Shown one piece after another: positions 38,083 through 45,329 of a stretch of 64,000 nt of DNA (position 1 is its first letter; each line of letters begins with the position of its first letter). A model generated the notes under the pieces. The model worked only from the letters and a program-made list of their open reading frames with translations. It ran no database searches and had not been told where the DNA came from. The DNA is from Emergencia sp. 1XD21-10. Its GTDB lineage: Bacteria > Bacillota > Clostridia > Peptostreptococcales > Anaerovoracaceae. The position numbers and the translations under genes were made by a program. The stretch lies in assembly GCF_009936045.1 (NCBI RefSeq), contig NZ_QWEQ01000011.1:1-64000 (forward strand). The letters are read 5' to 3'.

Positions 38083-38961
38083 AAGCTGCGCTGACACCTC
38101 ATCTCTTAGGGGAATCGAAGGCGCTGCGCCCTCTCTGCCCACGGCAATAGAAGCCGCCTTTGATGCAAGGTCGAGGCATTCTGAAACCCTTTTGCCCTCC
38201 ATCATTGCCGCAATAAAATATCCCGTAAAAGTATCTCCTGCTGCAGTCGTATCCACCACTTCCACCGGATAAATAGGCTGTCTACACTCTACACTTTCAT
38301 CGCGATAGCATGCTCCATCTCCGCCCAAGGTCAAAACCACCTTTGCCTGTGAATACAGCCGCGCCAGTTCCTGCAAAATTGCTGCAGGCTCTTTTTTTCC
38401 TGTAATCTGTTCTCCCTCCACTTCGTTGAGCAAAAACATGGAAATTTTGCTGAAATCACAAAACTTTAAGTTATCATCGAAAGGCGACGGATTGAGTATG
38501 ATTTTCATGCCCCGCTCATAGGCTTTGTCAATGATAACATGTAGGAGATTGACCTCGTTTTGTAGCAATAAAACGTCTCCCTCTCCAAAAGATTCCAAAA
38601 CCTGGTTTATGTAATGCTCGGTCAATAACCGGTTTGCTCCGCCATAGAGTAGAATACAGTTCTGACCGCTTTTGTCCACCTGAATGATGGCATGACCAGT
38701 TTTGCCCGGCAGGGTTTTGATATATGAAGTCTCCACACCGGCTTCCTCCAACGCCTGCAAGAGCATAGCCCCATCCTCTCCAATGCACCCTGCATGATAA
38801 ACCTCTGCCCCTGCTTTTGCAAGAGCGATGGACTGATTTAGACCCTTGCCACCGCAAAAGGTTTCAAGTCTTGTAGACGCCAGAGTTTCACCAGGAGTCA
38901 CCATGTGTTCTACATGATAAACATAGTCCAGATTCAAAGAGCCAAAATTCAATATTTTCAT
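38077..38961 (-). CDS. rbsK: PfkB-family carbohydrate kinase, probable ribokinase
   Basis: 294 residues. The N-terminal substrate motif GGKGLNQSIALAKAGA (near residue 38) and the C-terminal DTTAAGDTFTGYF with the catalytic Asp (near 245) are the two PfkB signatures. It is coupled to the nucleoside hydrolase gene by an ATGA overlap. The hydrolase releases ribose from nucleosides and the kinase would phosphorylate it, so ribokinase is the best call. Confidence 0.87.
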   Translation of the reverse strand: MKILNFGSLNLDYVYHVEHMVTPGETLASTRLETFCGGKGLNQSIALAKAGAEVYHAGCIGEDGAMLLQALEEAGVETSYIKTLPGKTGHAIIQVDKSGQNCILLYGGANRLLTEHYINQVLESFGEGDVLLLQNEVNLLHVIIDKAYERGMKIILNPSPFDDNLKFCDFSKISMFLLNEVEGEQITGKKEPAAILQELARLYSQAKVVLTLGGDGACYRDESVECRQPIYPVEVVDTTAAGDTFTGYFIAAMMEGKRVSECLDLASKAASIAVGREGAAPSIPLRDEVSAQLL

Positions 38962-39875
38962 CTACAAAACTCCTCTACAAACCAGTTTTCAAATTTTTCT
39001 GCGTCCACCTCAGTGCAGACGTTGATATTTGCTGCTTTTTCTCCATTGCGCACGGCACGAAAATCAGAAACCGTCGTACCTGCCGCCACCCCTTCTGTGG
39101 CAACTTCAATAGACATCATTTCTGTTTTGAAAAACTCCGGGTGCAAAAGATATGCAATGGTGCAGGCGTCGTGAACAATCAGTCCCGTGTCAAGGCTACC
39201 ACCTCTATAATGTTCAAAGAGGGAAAACAACATGTGCCCCGCAGGACCGCTTTTATCAATGCGCTCTGCCGCCGGTCTATGAAGCAGGGCAAGTCTTGTC
39301 ACATTAAGCCCCAGCATGGTAATAGGCACACCAGATTCAAAAACAATAGCTGCCGCATGGGGATCATTATAAATATTAAATTCAGCCGTAGAATTGGTAT
39401 TTCCTCCGCTAAGACCTCCGCCCATGGTGACAATTTCGGCAATCTTTGTTTTTACCTCCGGATACAGTCTGAACAAAATGGCGATATTGGTGTGGGTGCC
39501 GATTACCACCAGCGTAACCTTTTCCTCGCTTGCCATAATCATCTCGCGCATAGCTTCTACTGCGTGCTTTTCCAACGGTTTTCTCTGTAACGGTGGAAAA
39601 TCAAAACCGTCCATTCCGGTGAGCCCATGAATTTCCGGACACGGTTCCAGCGTCCGCATTAAAGGCTGCCCGCAGCCCTTGGCAACAGGAATATCCACAT
39701 CTAAAAACTCGGTCAGTTTCAGGGCGTTGGCAGTAGTTTTCTCGACTTCCACATTAGCGCCTACAGTGCTCAAAAGTCGTACATCTAAACTTGGATTTCT
39801 GATGGCAATGACAATTGCTGCTGCATCATCAATGCCCGGATCAGTATCAAAAATAATCGGTCTTGGGTTCATCAT
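38958..39875 (-). CDS. Inosine-uridine preferring nucleoside hydrolase
   Basis: 305 residues. The N-terminal Ca2+/catalytic cluster FDTDPGIDDA (residues 8-17) is followed by the VTMGGG, NSTAEFNIYNDPHAA and C-terminal VHDACTIAYLL motifs of IUNH proteins. It cleaves ribonucleosides to base and ribose. ATG 39875 (of an ATGATG pair) follows AAAGGAG by 6 bases. It forms a purine/pyrimidine nucleoside salvage unit with rbsK and sits just downstream of the class V PLP enzyme gene. Confidence 0.92.
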   Translation of the reverse strand: MMNPRPIIFDTDPGIDDAAAIVIAIRNPSLDVRLLSTVGANVEVEKTTANALKLTEFLDVDIPVAKGCGQPLMRTLEPCPEIHGLTGMDGFDFPPLQRKPLEKHAVEAMREMIMASEEKVTLVVIGTHTNIAILFRLYPEVKTKIAEIVTMGGGLSGGNTNSTAEFNIYNDPHAAAIVFESGVPITMLGLNVTRLALLHRPAAERIDKSGPAGHMLFSLFEHYRGGSLDTGLIVHDACTIAYLLHPEFFKTEMMSIEVATEGVAAGTTVSDFRAVRNGEKAANINVCTEVDAEKFENWFVEEFCR

Positions 39876-39915
39876 AAGGTTCTCCTTTCTGGATTTTAGT
39901 TGTATTCCGCGTAAT

Positions 39916-40899
39916 TTACGGCAGCAGGTATGGATCGTCAATCTCCAGCATTTCCAAAAGCCGCAGCACAGTTTCTTTGACCTGCGGCCGCGTGTTGAAA
40001 TAGCCGAAAGAAAACTGCGCCACGCCGTTTTCCACGCCGATTAAAATATCTTTTTCTTTCATATAGTCACGAATTTCCTCCGCCGTGAATCCCTCTGCCG
40101 TAATGCAAATAGTCGGCAGTCTATCTCCCGGACCGTAGTCACCGTGGACTTTGACAGAGTTCATAGCTTTAGCAGATTCAAAAAATCTCTTCGCCAGTCT
40201 ATGCGGCAGCATTGCGATGCCGTAAATGCCCGTTTCCAAAATAAATTCTATTGATTCAGCAAAGGTTTTCAGCGCTCTTTGCTGTGGACCTTCTATTTGG
40301 CTCGCCAGCGCCTGCAACGCTGTTTCATCCACTCCGTCTCTAAGACAGATTCCGCCGACACCAGAAGGTCCCATAAGCATTTTCTCACTGGTAATGCAGT
40401 AAACATCTACGCCTAGATTTTCAAGGTTTACATCGATTGCGCCTGCCGTCAGTCTGCCATCTGAAATGACAAGGACTTTGTGCCCTCTTGCAATAGAAGA
40501 AATCTTTTCCAGGTCAGCCACATTCCCCGTCAGGCTGCATCCATGGGCACAAACCACCGCACAGGTATCCTCTTCAATCAAATCTCCTAGAGTACTATAC
40601 TGCAGTCTGCCGCAATGGTCTGCCTCCAGTCTGCTGATTCTGCACTCCAAATCGGAAAGCACCTGCAATGTATCCGCCTTCTCAAAAGCGCCGACAATCA
40701 CATGTCCACCTCTTGGAACAAAGGCGCGCAAAACCGTTTCCATGGCAGCACTTCCGTCGTTTGTCAAATATATATTTTCTGGTCTTTTGCAGTGAAGCAG
40801 CTTTGCCGTCAGCTCCTTCGCCCGCTGGTCGCTGACTGGGTCCAAATCCCTCGCCGCCGGTTTGTGAATCGTCTTTTCGATGTTGTTCAAATAAATCAT
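39916..40899 (-). CDS. Class V aminotransferase-fold PLP enzyme (cysteine desulfurase-like)
   Basis: 327 residues, slightly short for class V. Landmarks are the phosphate-binding TNDGSAAMETVL (near 47), AHGCSLTGNVADLEKI, the PLP Asp in VISDGRLTAG (near 148) and the PLP Lys in ITSEKMLMGPSGVGGI (near 173). The usual active-site Cys loop of desulfurases is not evident, so an aminotransferase or lyase role is more likely. The substrate is unknown. It is the first gene upstream of the nucleoside hydrolase/kinase pair, with a gap of about 40 bp. Confidence 0.78.
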   Translation of the reverse strand: MIYLNNIEKTIHKPAARDLDPVSDQRAKELTAKLLHCKRPENIYLTNDGSAAMETVLRAFVPRGGHVIVGAFEKADTLQVLSDLECRISRLEADHCGRLQYSTLGDLIEEDTCAVVCAHGCSLTGNVADLEKISSIARGHKVLVISDGRLTAGAIDVNLENLGVDVYCITSEKMLMGPSGVGGICLRDGVDETALQALASQIEGPQQRALKTFAESIEFILETGIYGIAMLPHRLAKRFFESAKAMNSVKVHGDYGPGDRLPTICITAEGFTAEEIRDYMKEKDILIGVENGVAQFSFGYFNTRPQVKETVLRLLEMLEIDDPYLLP

Positions 40900-40938
40900 A
40901 TAGCCTTCCTCTCTGTTCGCGCAGTTTCTATTAGCACT

Positions 40939-40967
40939 ATTATATATGATTTTGCCGCTGTTGTCAC
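40939..40967 (-). promoter_or_regulatory. Promoter of the PLP enzyme / nucleoside salvage operon
   Basis: On the minus strand, GTGACA (40962-40967), a 17-bp spacer and TATAAT (40939-40944), 40 bp before the start codon. The -35 box has five of six consensus bases. Confidence 0.7.
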
Positions 40968-41010
40968 GTCCACCGTCGCCTCTGCATCATTTCCCCTCAA
41001 AACTTCTCTC

Positions 41011-41311
41011 TTGGTGCACTTTTTCAGGGCCAAACGGTCGTAGCTGCACCATTTTTCAAAAAATCCGCTCTCATGGTGCGAAAATCACTTGCCGTACTCC
41101 ATAGTTAAGCAATTTCACGTCTATACGGCTGAGGTTCACTGTCTATCCAATCACATTTTTGGAAGTCCCTGTAATATGCTGGAAATAATCAATTCTGCAA
41201 TCCCCTTGTCCCGCACCATTGCCCTTGATTCTGACACAAATGGTGCAGATTTAGCTAATTCCAAAGAAAAAACTGCACCATTTGCTTATTTTTTTCGCAA
41301 AATGGTGCAAG
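41011..41311. repeat. Cluster of AAAATGGTGCA / TGCACCATTTT motifs (cluster E)
   Basis: The 511-bp gap 40900-41410 has no gene. Seven copies of the core occur in both orientations: TTGGTGCAC 41011, CTGCACCATTTTT 41044, CATGGTGCGAAAA 41072, CCGCACCATTG 41211, AAATGGTGCAG 41238, ACTGCACCATTT 41272 and GCAAAATGGTGCAAG 41297. Neighbouring copies form inverted pairs with spacers of about 10-30 bp. The design is like that of the AAAATATGCAC clusters, but the core differs. Confidence 0.75.
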
Positions 41312-41410
41312 AATCGTTAAATCATTATTCCCGTATAAACCCTGCGTCTTTTTCAAGCGCCTCAGCTTGGTCCGATACATACCGCTATAGTAACCATTTC
41401 CTTCCGAACA

Positions 41411-41758
41411 TCAAAATACGGTCTCGCCCAAATATTTATCATGAGGTGCAATCAGGCATTTCTCAATAGATTTCCAATAGCTCTCGTAGAGCTTTTTCTG
41501 TGCTGTTCCATAGTTCTCCCTGGTGTCAAATTCCCAGTAAAGCATATACTTTACACTTTTTACAACCCGTTTGATTTCAAGGGGCGGCAAACCTTCTCTG
41601 ATTTGTTCCATATCTATACGATGATTTCTTTTTACAAATCTAAGAAAAAGCAGTCCCTCCTGCTTCTTCAGAAAGTCCTCTGCCTTCGCCATGAGTTCCT
41701 CAAACTCCTCAACCTTTTGCGGCTTCACCTGATAAATGCAAATTTCTGTAAATGACAT
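41411..41758 (-). CDS. Small protein with ABM-like (dimeric alpha/beta barrel) fold
   Basis: 115 residues. The pattern EICIYQVKPQKVEEFEELMAKAEDFLKKQEGLLFLRFVKR..YMLYWEFDTRENYGTAQK is that of antibiotic-biosynthesis-monooxygenase-like or stress-responsive dimeric barrel proteins: strand, helix, strand, strand. No catalytic residues can be named. It forms a probable two-gene unit with the small membrane protein downstream of the tRNA region (gap 16 bp). Confidence 0.55.
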   Translation of the reverse strand: MSFTEICIYQVKPQKVEEFEELMAKAEDFLKKQEGLLFLRFVKRNHRIDMEQIREGLPPLEIKRVVKSVKYMLYWEFDTRENYGTAQKKLYESYWKSIEKCLIAPHDKYLGETVF

Positions 41759-41774
41759 GGTATGCCTCCTTTTC

Positions 41775-42014
41775 TTAACTTCTATCCTGTTTCATCTTCC
41801 ATCGGACAAAAATCTTCGTCAAAACAGCGATAATCACCACAACGCCCACAAGTCCGCCGTGAAGTAAAATTTCTGTGTACCATGGAGCTGACCGCATAGT
41901 ATAAAGCTCCGGGCGGGTTTTGTAGTGCCAAAAGGTAAAGATTGTCTTTCCGGCAAAGACTCCGAGAAATGAATAAATTACTATGGTTGTAATTTGGTTT
42001 ACTTTTTTTAACAT
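41775..42014 (-). CDS. Small two-span membrane protein of unknown function
   Basis: 79 residues with two predicted membrane spans (ITTIVIYSFLGVFAGKTIFTF and LLHGGLVGVVVIIAVLTKIFV) joined by a loop with HYKTRPELYTMRSAPWY. The start is ATG 42014 with AGGAGAA 8 bases upstream; the open frame upstream of it has no ribosome site. No family is recognised. Confidence 0.65.
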   Translation of the reverse strand: MLKKVNQITTIVIYSFLGVFAGKTIFTFWHYKTRPELYTMRSAPWYTEILLHGGLVGVVVIIAVLTKIFVRWKMKQDRS

Positions 42015-42088
42015 GCAAATTTCTCCTGTTATTTTACTTTGAATTAGCAAATCTTGTCTAACGCCTTGCGATGATGCGCTGGAATTTC

Positions 42089-42275
42089 CTATCGGCTTGC
42101 TCGGCAAAGAATTTTGGAGTACAAATCTGACTTAAGTGGTAACATATCTTTTACTTTCAAGTGACCGCCATCTATACTCCCGGGGCCTTTTATTGTAAAA
42201 TACGCCAATTTAGACGCTTTGTCCACAATATCGGGCGGCACATACCCCGACAAAATTCTGCCGTTTTGTTTCCAT
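42089..42275 (-). pseudogene. Decayed short gene of unknown family
   Basis: An ATG at 42275 opens METKRQNF in one frame. After about eight codons the sensible sequence continues in the next frame as LSGYVPPDIVDKASKLAYFT, then IKGPGSIDGGHLKVKDMLPL, ending CRASR and TAG at 42089. Codon composition and absence of stops over about 55 codons suggest real former coding sequence with one frameshift. I do not recognise it. It sits upstream of the small membrane protein gene. Confidence 0.35.
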
Positions 42276-42401
42276 TATACTAGACAATCACTGCCAAATC
42301 ATCATTTTTTTATTTATACGCATGCCATACCTTCCTGACTTTTCCTTCCTCTGTAGTAATCCTTTGCATCTCGAGCCCCTGCGATTTGATTACAGGCAAA
42401 G

Positions 42402-42431
42402 AAAAACAGACACCAAATGGTATCTGTTTTT
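42402..42431 (-). terminator. Terminator downstream of tRNA-Lys
   Basis: The inverted repeat AAAAACAGA (42402-42410) / TCTGTTTTT (42423-42431) has an inner ACC/GGT extension. On the minus strand it ends in TTTTTC, a few bases after the tRNA 3' end. Confidence 0.85.
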
Positions 42432-42437
42432 CTGTAT

Positions 42438-42513
42438 TGGTACACCCACAGGGGCTCGAACCCTGGACACCCTGATTAAGAGTCAGGTGCTCTACCAGCT
42501 GAGCTATGGATGC
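42438..42513 (-). tRNA. tRNA-Lys (anticodon CTT)
   Basis: 76 nt including encoded CCA. Acceptor stem is GCATCCA / TGGGTGT (with G-U pairs), D arm GCTC-AGCTGGTA-GAGC, anticodon arm CCTGA-CTCTTAA-TCAGG, variable loop GTGTC, and T arm CAGGG-TTCGAGC-CCCTG. The anticodon CTT reads AAG. It is a single tRNA gene with its own promoter and terminator. Confidence 0.96.
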
Positions 42514-42549
42514 ACATTATTCAGTTCAGTGCTCATTGGCACATTTGAT

Positions 42550-42578
42550 ATAATAACACTTTTGCAATAGCTTGTCAA
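42550..42578 (-). promoter_or_regulatory. Promoter of tRNA-Lys
   Basis: On the minus strand, TTGACA (42573-42578), a 17-bp spacer and TATTAT (42550-42555), about 37 bp upstream of the mature tRNA 5' end. Confidence 0.85.
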
Positions 42579-42619
42579 TGACTTTTTTTCTTTTTTCTCA
42601 GGCTGTCGTAGTTCCCCCA

Positions 42620-42834
42620 GTGCATATATTCACCAAAAGCTCCAAATATATGTACATGCACGTGCATATATTTGTGAAAACCATTTAAAATATGCAGATT
42701 CATAGTCAATATCCGGTCAACTTTCCGGCGGTCCACCTATAAATCTGCATATATTTCTTACTTTCTTCAAAAATATGCACAACCTGTCGGAAAAAACTGC
42801 ATATTTTCGAGAAAAACACAGATTCTATGCACAG
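42620..42834. repeat. Cluster of AAAATATGCAC motifs (cluster F)
   Basis: Seven or eight core copies in alternating orientation fill the gap between tRNA-Lys and the TIM-barrel gene: 42620, 42643 and 42662 (a near-perfect long palindrome with a GCACGTGC centre), 42687, 42742, 42769, 42797 and 42825. Pairs such as AAAATATGCAGATT (42687) and AATCTGCATATATTT (42742) are complementary, so they could fold over 40-50 bp. Confidence 0.78.
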
Positions 42835-42843
42835 CAAGCCCCG

Positions 42844-42873
42844 GCACGTCCAGCCAACGCACGTCCAGCCAAC
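42844..42873. repeat. Tandem 15-bp repeat, two full copies
   Basis: GCACGTCCAGCCAAC occurs twice head to tail (42844-42858, 42859-42873) and is followed by a diverged partial copy (GCCCGTCCGGACAGCC). It is GC-rich against an A/T-rich neighbourhood, just right of cluster F. Confidence 0.7.
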
Positions 42874-42928
42874 GCCCGTCCGGACAGCCCACGAGTTCGC
42901 CCCCCAAAAGCTGCAGCAGTTGCAACAG

Positions 42929-43666
42929 TTACAGCAGTTCCAGCAGCTCAGAAAATTCTAAATCTCCTTCCGGGCACTTATGCTCTTCGGGATGTTCCTC
43001 TGCCATTTTGCGATATTTCACCATCATTTCAGCAAAAATCTCCGCTGAAGTCGGCGGCGTATAGCTGATTGTATTTGCCCCTGCCTGAATGGTTTCCAGA
43101 ATCGTTTCATCCGTCGGTCCGCCTGTTGCGATAATCGGCACCTTCGGAAAATCCTTGCGAATGTGGCGCACCAGCTGCGGCGTCTTCGCTGCAGCAGATA
43201 CGTTGAGAATATCCACTCCAGCTTTTAGCCTGGCATCAATGTCGGTTGAATCACTGACTACTGTTGCTACAATTGGAATATCAATTACTTTTTTTATCAT
43301 TGCTACATTATCATTAGTCATAGGTGCATTGACAACTACGCCATATGCCCCCTGCGCTTCAGCGTCCTTTGCCATAATAGCAGCACGAAAGCCCTGCGTT
43401 GTGCCTCCGCCGATTCCGGCAAGAACCGGCACCGATGATGCATTGATAATTGCATCAGAGATAATCTGCTGCGGCGTAAAAGGATAAACGGCAAGAATCG
43501 CATCCGCATTACAGTTTCTGATAATAGCTATGTCTGTAGAAAACAGAACCGATTTGAGTCTTCTCCCCATGATTACAATGCCCTTGGCCTGCCAGATGAC
43601 TTCCGGTATCTGTAAATATTTTGCTCTAAGCGTTCCACTAATTCTAGGTATTTCTTTTTCTCCCAT
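42929..43666 (-). CDS. TIM-barrel phosphate-binding protein of unknown substrate
   Basis: About 245 residues. Repeating strand-helix units include VPVLAGIGGGTTQGFRAAIMAKDAEAQGAYGVVVNAP, VGDSTDI-like VVSDSTDIDARLKAGVDILNVSAA and VPIIATGGPTDETILETIQAGANTISYTPPT, which fit a ribulose-phosphate-binding or epimerase-like (beta/alpha)8 barrel with a GG phosphate loop at the C-terminal end. I cannot name the reaction. ATG 43666 has GGAGGAGG 6 bases upstream. The 3' end runs into a CAG-rich stretch. It is divergent from the TSCPD gene. Confidence 0.6.
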   Translation of the reverse strand: MGEKEIPRISGTLRAKYLQIPEVIWQAKGIVIMGRRLKSVLFSTDIAIIRNCNADAILAVYPFTPQQIISDAIINASSVPVLAGIGGGTTQGFRAAIMAKDAEAQGAYGVVVNAPMTNDNVAMIKKVIDIPIVATVVSDSTDIDARLKAGVDILNVSAAAKTPQLVRHIRKDFPKVPIIATGGPTDETILETIQAGANTISYTPPTSAEIFAEMMVKYRKMAEEHPEEHKCPEGDLEFSELLELL

Positions 43667-43695
43667 GCTGAACCTCCTCCTTGAATGATACGTCA

Positions 43696-43725
43696 ATTAT
43701 ACACCAGCAGGACGTCAATGTTCAA
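43696..43725 (-). promoter_or_regulatory. Promoter of the TIM-barrel gene, flanked by direct repeats
   Basis: On the minus strand, TTGAAC (43720-43725), an 18-bp spacer and TATAAT (43696-43701). Two direct copies of ACGTCAAT (43690-43697 and 43712-43719), exactly 22 bp apart, bracket the promoter core. That is two helical turns, as expected for a regulator that binds one face of the DNA. Confidence 0.65.
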
Positions 43726-43735
43726 TTATTTTTTC

Positions 43736-43764
43736 TTCATATTTTTTCCTAATTGTGTTATACT
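43736..43764 (+). promoter_or_regulatory. Promoter of the TSCPD/CDF operon
   Basis: TTCATA (43736-43741, four of six consensus bases), a 17-bp spacer and TATACT (43759-43764), about 40 bp before the start codon. Confidence 0.55.
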
Positions 43765-43805
43765 GGTGATACTTGCGATAAAATATAGAAAGGAGATTTT
43801 TTACT

Positions 43806-44066
43806 ATGGTTTACAGATACAAAACTCAAGGCACCTGCGCCGGTTATATCGATGTGGAGGTCGAAAACGGAGTTCTGAAACAGGCCGTTTTTCACGGCGG
43901 CTGTAACGGTAATCTACAGGGAATCAGCAAGCTGGTTTCCGGCATGTCCGTCGACCAACTGAAAGAAACACTTTCTGGCATTCGCTGCGGATTTAAAGCA
44001 ACGTCCTGTCCTGACCAGCTGGTAAAAGCAGTGGAAGCCGCTATTGCCCAGGAGGAAGCCAACTAA
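43806..44066 (+). CDS. TSCPD domain protein (TIGR03905 family)
   Basis: 86 residues. Cys residues are spaced as GTCAGY, GGCNGN, GIRCGFKATSCPDQL. TSCPD is the domain also found at the C-terminus of some class II ribonucleotide reductases, where it is probably metal-binding. The function of the free-standing form is unknown. AGAAAGGAG precedes the ATG. It lies 2 bp before the CDF exporter gene, which hints at a metal link. Confidence 0.85.
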   Translation: MVYRYKTQGTCAGYIDVEVENGVLKQAVFHGGCNGNLQGISKLVSGMSVDQLKETLSGIRCGFKATSCPDQLVKAVEAAIAQEEAN

Positions 44067-44068
44067 AT

Positions 44069-45244
44069 ATGACCGATTTTATGTGCAAACGTTTCGTGAA
44101 AAATCACGAAAATACGAAAGAGCCGCAAGTTCGAGAAGGGTATGGCAAGCTTGCCAGCGTAGTCGGCATTATTTCCAATGCCATCCTCTGCATTGCAAAA
44201 ATTCTGGTAGGGCTGATTTCCGGAAGTATCGCCATCATCGCAGACGGTATCAACAATCTGGCAGATGCCTCTTCCTCCGTCATCACTTTGGCGGGGTTCA
44301 AACTCTCTGCTTTGCCCGAGGATGAGGAACATCCTTATGGTCATGCCCGCATTGAATATATCACCGGTATGATTGTTTCAGTTCTCATCGTTGTAGTCGG
44401 TGTGGAACTGATTAAATCCTCCATAGATAAAATTCTGCACCCGGAGCCGCTGGAGTTCAGCTGGTCTATGGTCATCGTGCTGCTCCTTGCAATTCTTTTG
44501 AAGGTCTGGCAGGCAATGTTCAACATCAAAATCGGTAAGAAAATCAATTCTGTCGCTTTAACTGCTACCGGAACAGACAGCCGCAACGATGTAATTTCGA
44601 CCACTGCAGTGCTTTTCAGCATCATCATCGGCAAGATGGCAAATATCCAAATTGATGGATACATGGGCGTCCTTGTGGCGTTGTTCATCATCTGGTCCGG
44701 TATTGGACTCATAAAAGAAACATCCAGCCCGCTCTTAGGGGAAGCCCCTGACCCAGATCTGGTTGCCGCTATCAGCGAAATGGCTTCAGACTTTGACGGC
44801 GTACTGGGCATTCACGATTTGGTCGTTCACAATTACGGTCCCGGTAAAGTTTTTGCCTCCATCCATATTGAGGTGGACGCAAACGGCGATTTGATGGAAA
44901 GCCATGACATGGTGGACAATATCGAGCGGCAGCTATCTAAAAAGCTTCACATCGTACTTACTGCCCACATGGATCCAATCAAAGTCGATGATCCGATCGT
45001 AACCTTGATGCACGAAGTGACAACAAAAGTAACAGCCAGCCTGGACGGCGTATCCAACGTCCACGACCTGCGCGTAGTTCCTGGACCGACTCACACCAAC
45101 ATCATCTTTGATATCGTTGTAAATCCAAGCTGCAAGCTTTCCAACAAAGAAATACACCAGGCATTTACAGATGCGATCAAAGCCATCGACGAAAACTATT
45201 TTGTCGTCATCAACTTTGATAAGAACTATGTAAATCAAGTGTAG
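44069..45244 (+). CDS. Cation diffusion facilitator (CDF) metal exporter
   Basis: 391 residues. Six membrane spans carry the metal-site pairs in ADGINNLADAS (D-x3-D type, span II) and TGTDSRNDVIST (span V), and the HPYGHARIEY loop. A ferredoxin-like cytoplasmic domain with LGIHDLVVHNYGP follows, plus an extra C-terminal region of about 100 residues. The exporter swaps Zn2+, Fe2+ or Mn2+ for H+; which metal cannot be told here. It is translated from an AGGA site inside the TSCPD gene end. Confidence 0.9.
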   Translation: MTDFMCKRFVKNHENTKEPQVREGYGKLASVVGIISNAILCIAKILVGLISGSIAIIADGINNLADASSSVITLAGFKLSALPEDEEHPYGHARIEYITGMIVSVLIVVVGVELIKSSIDKILHPEPLEFSWSMVIVLLLAILLKVWQAMFNIKIGKKINSVALTATGTDSRNDVISTTAVLFSIIIGKMANIQIDGYMGVLVALFIIWSGIGLIKETSSPLLGEAPDPDLVAAISEMASDFDGVLGIHDLVVHNYGPGKVFASIHIEVDANGDLMESHDMVDNIERQLSKKLHIVLTAHMDPIKVDDPIVTLMHEVTTKVTASLDGVSNVHDLRVVPGPTHTNIIFDIVVNPSCKLSNKEIHQAFTDAIKAIDENYFVVINFDKNYVNQV

Positions 45245-45260
45245 CAATATAAAGTACAAT

Positions 45261-45319
45261 AAAAGAGACTGACTCACAAGGCATGCGCCCTGATATGTAC
45301 CTGAGTTCAGTCTCTTTTT
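45261..45319 (+). terminator. Terminator of the TSCPD/CDF operon, probably bidirectional
   Basis: A 12-bp stem (AAAAGAGACTGA 45261-45272 / TCAGTCTCTTTT 45307-45318) has T on the plus side and A upstream, so it can also stop the convergent kinase transcript. Confidence 0.85.
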
Positions 45320-45329
45320 CGTTACAGTT

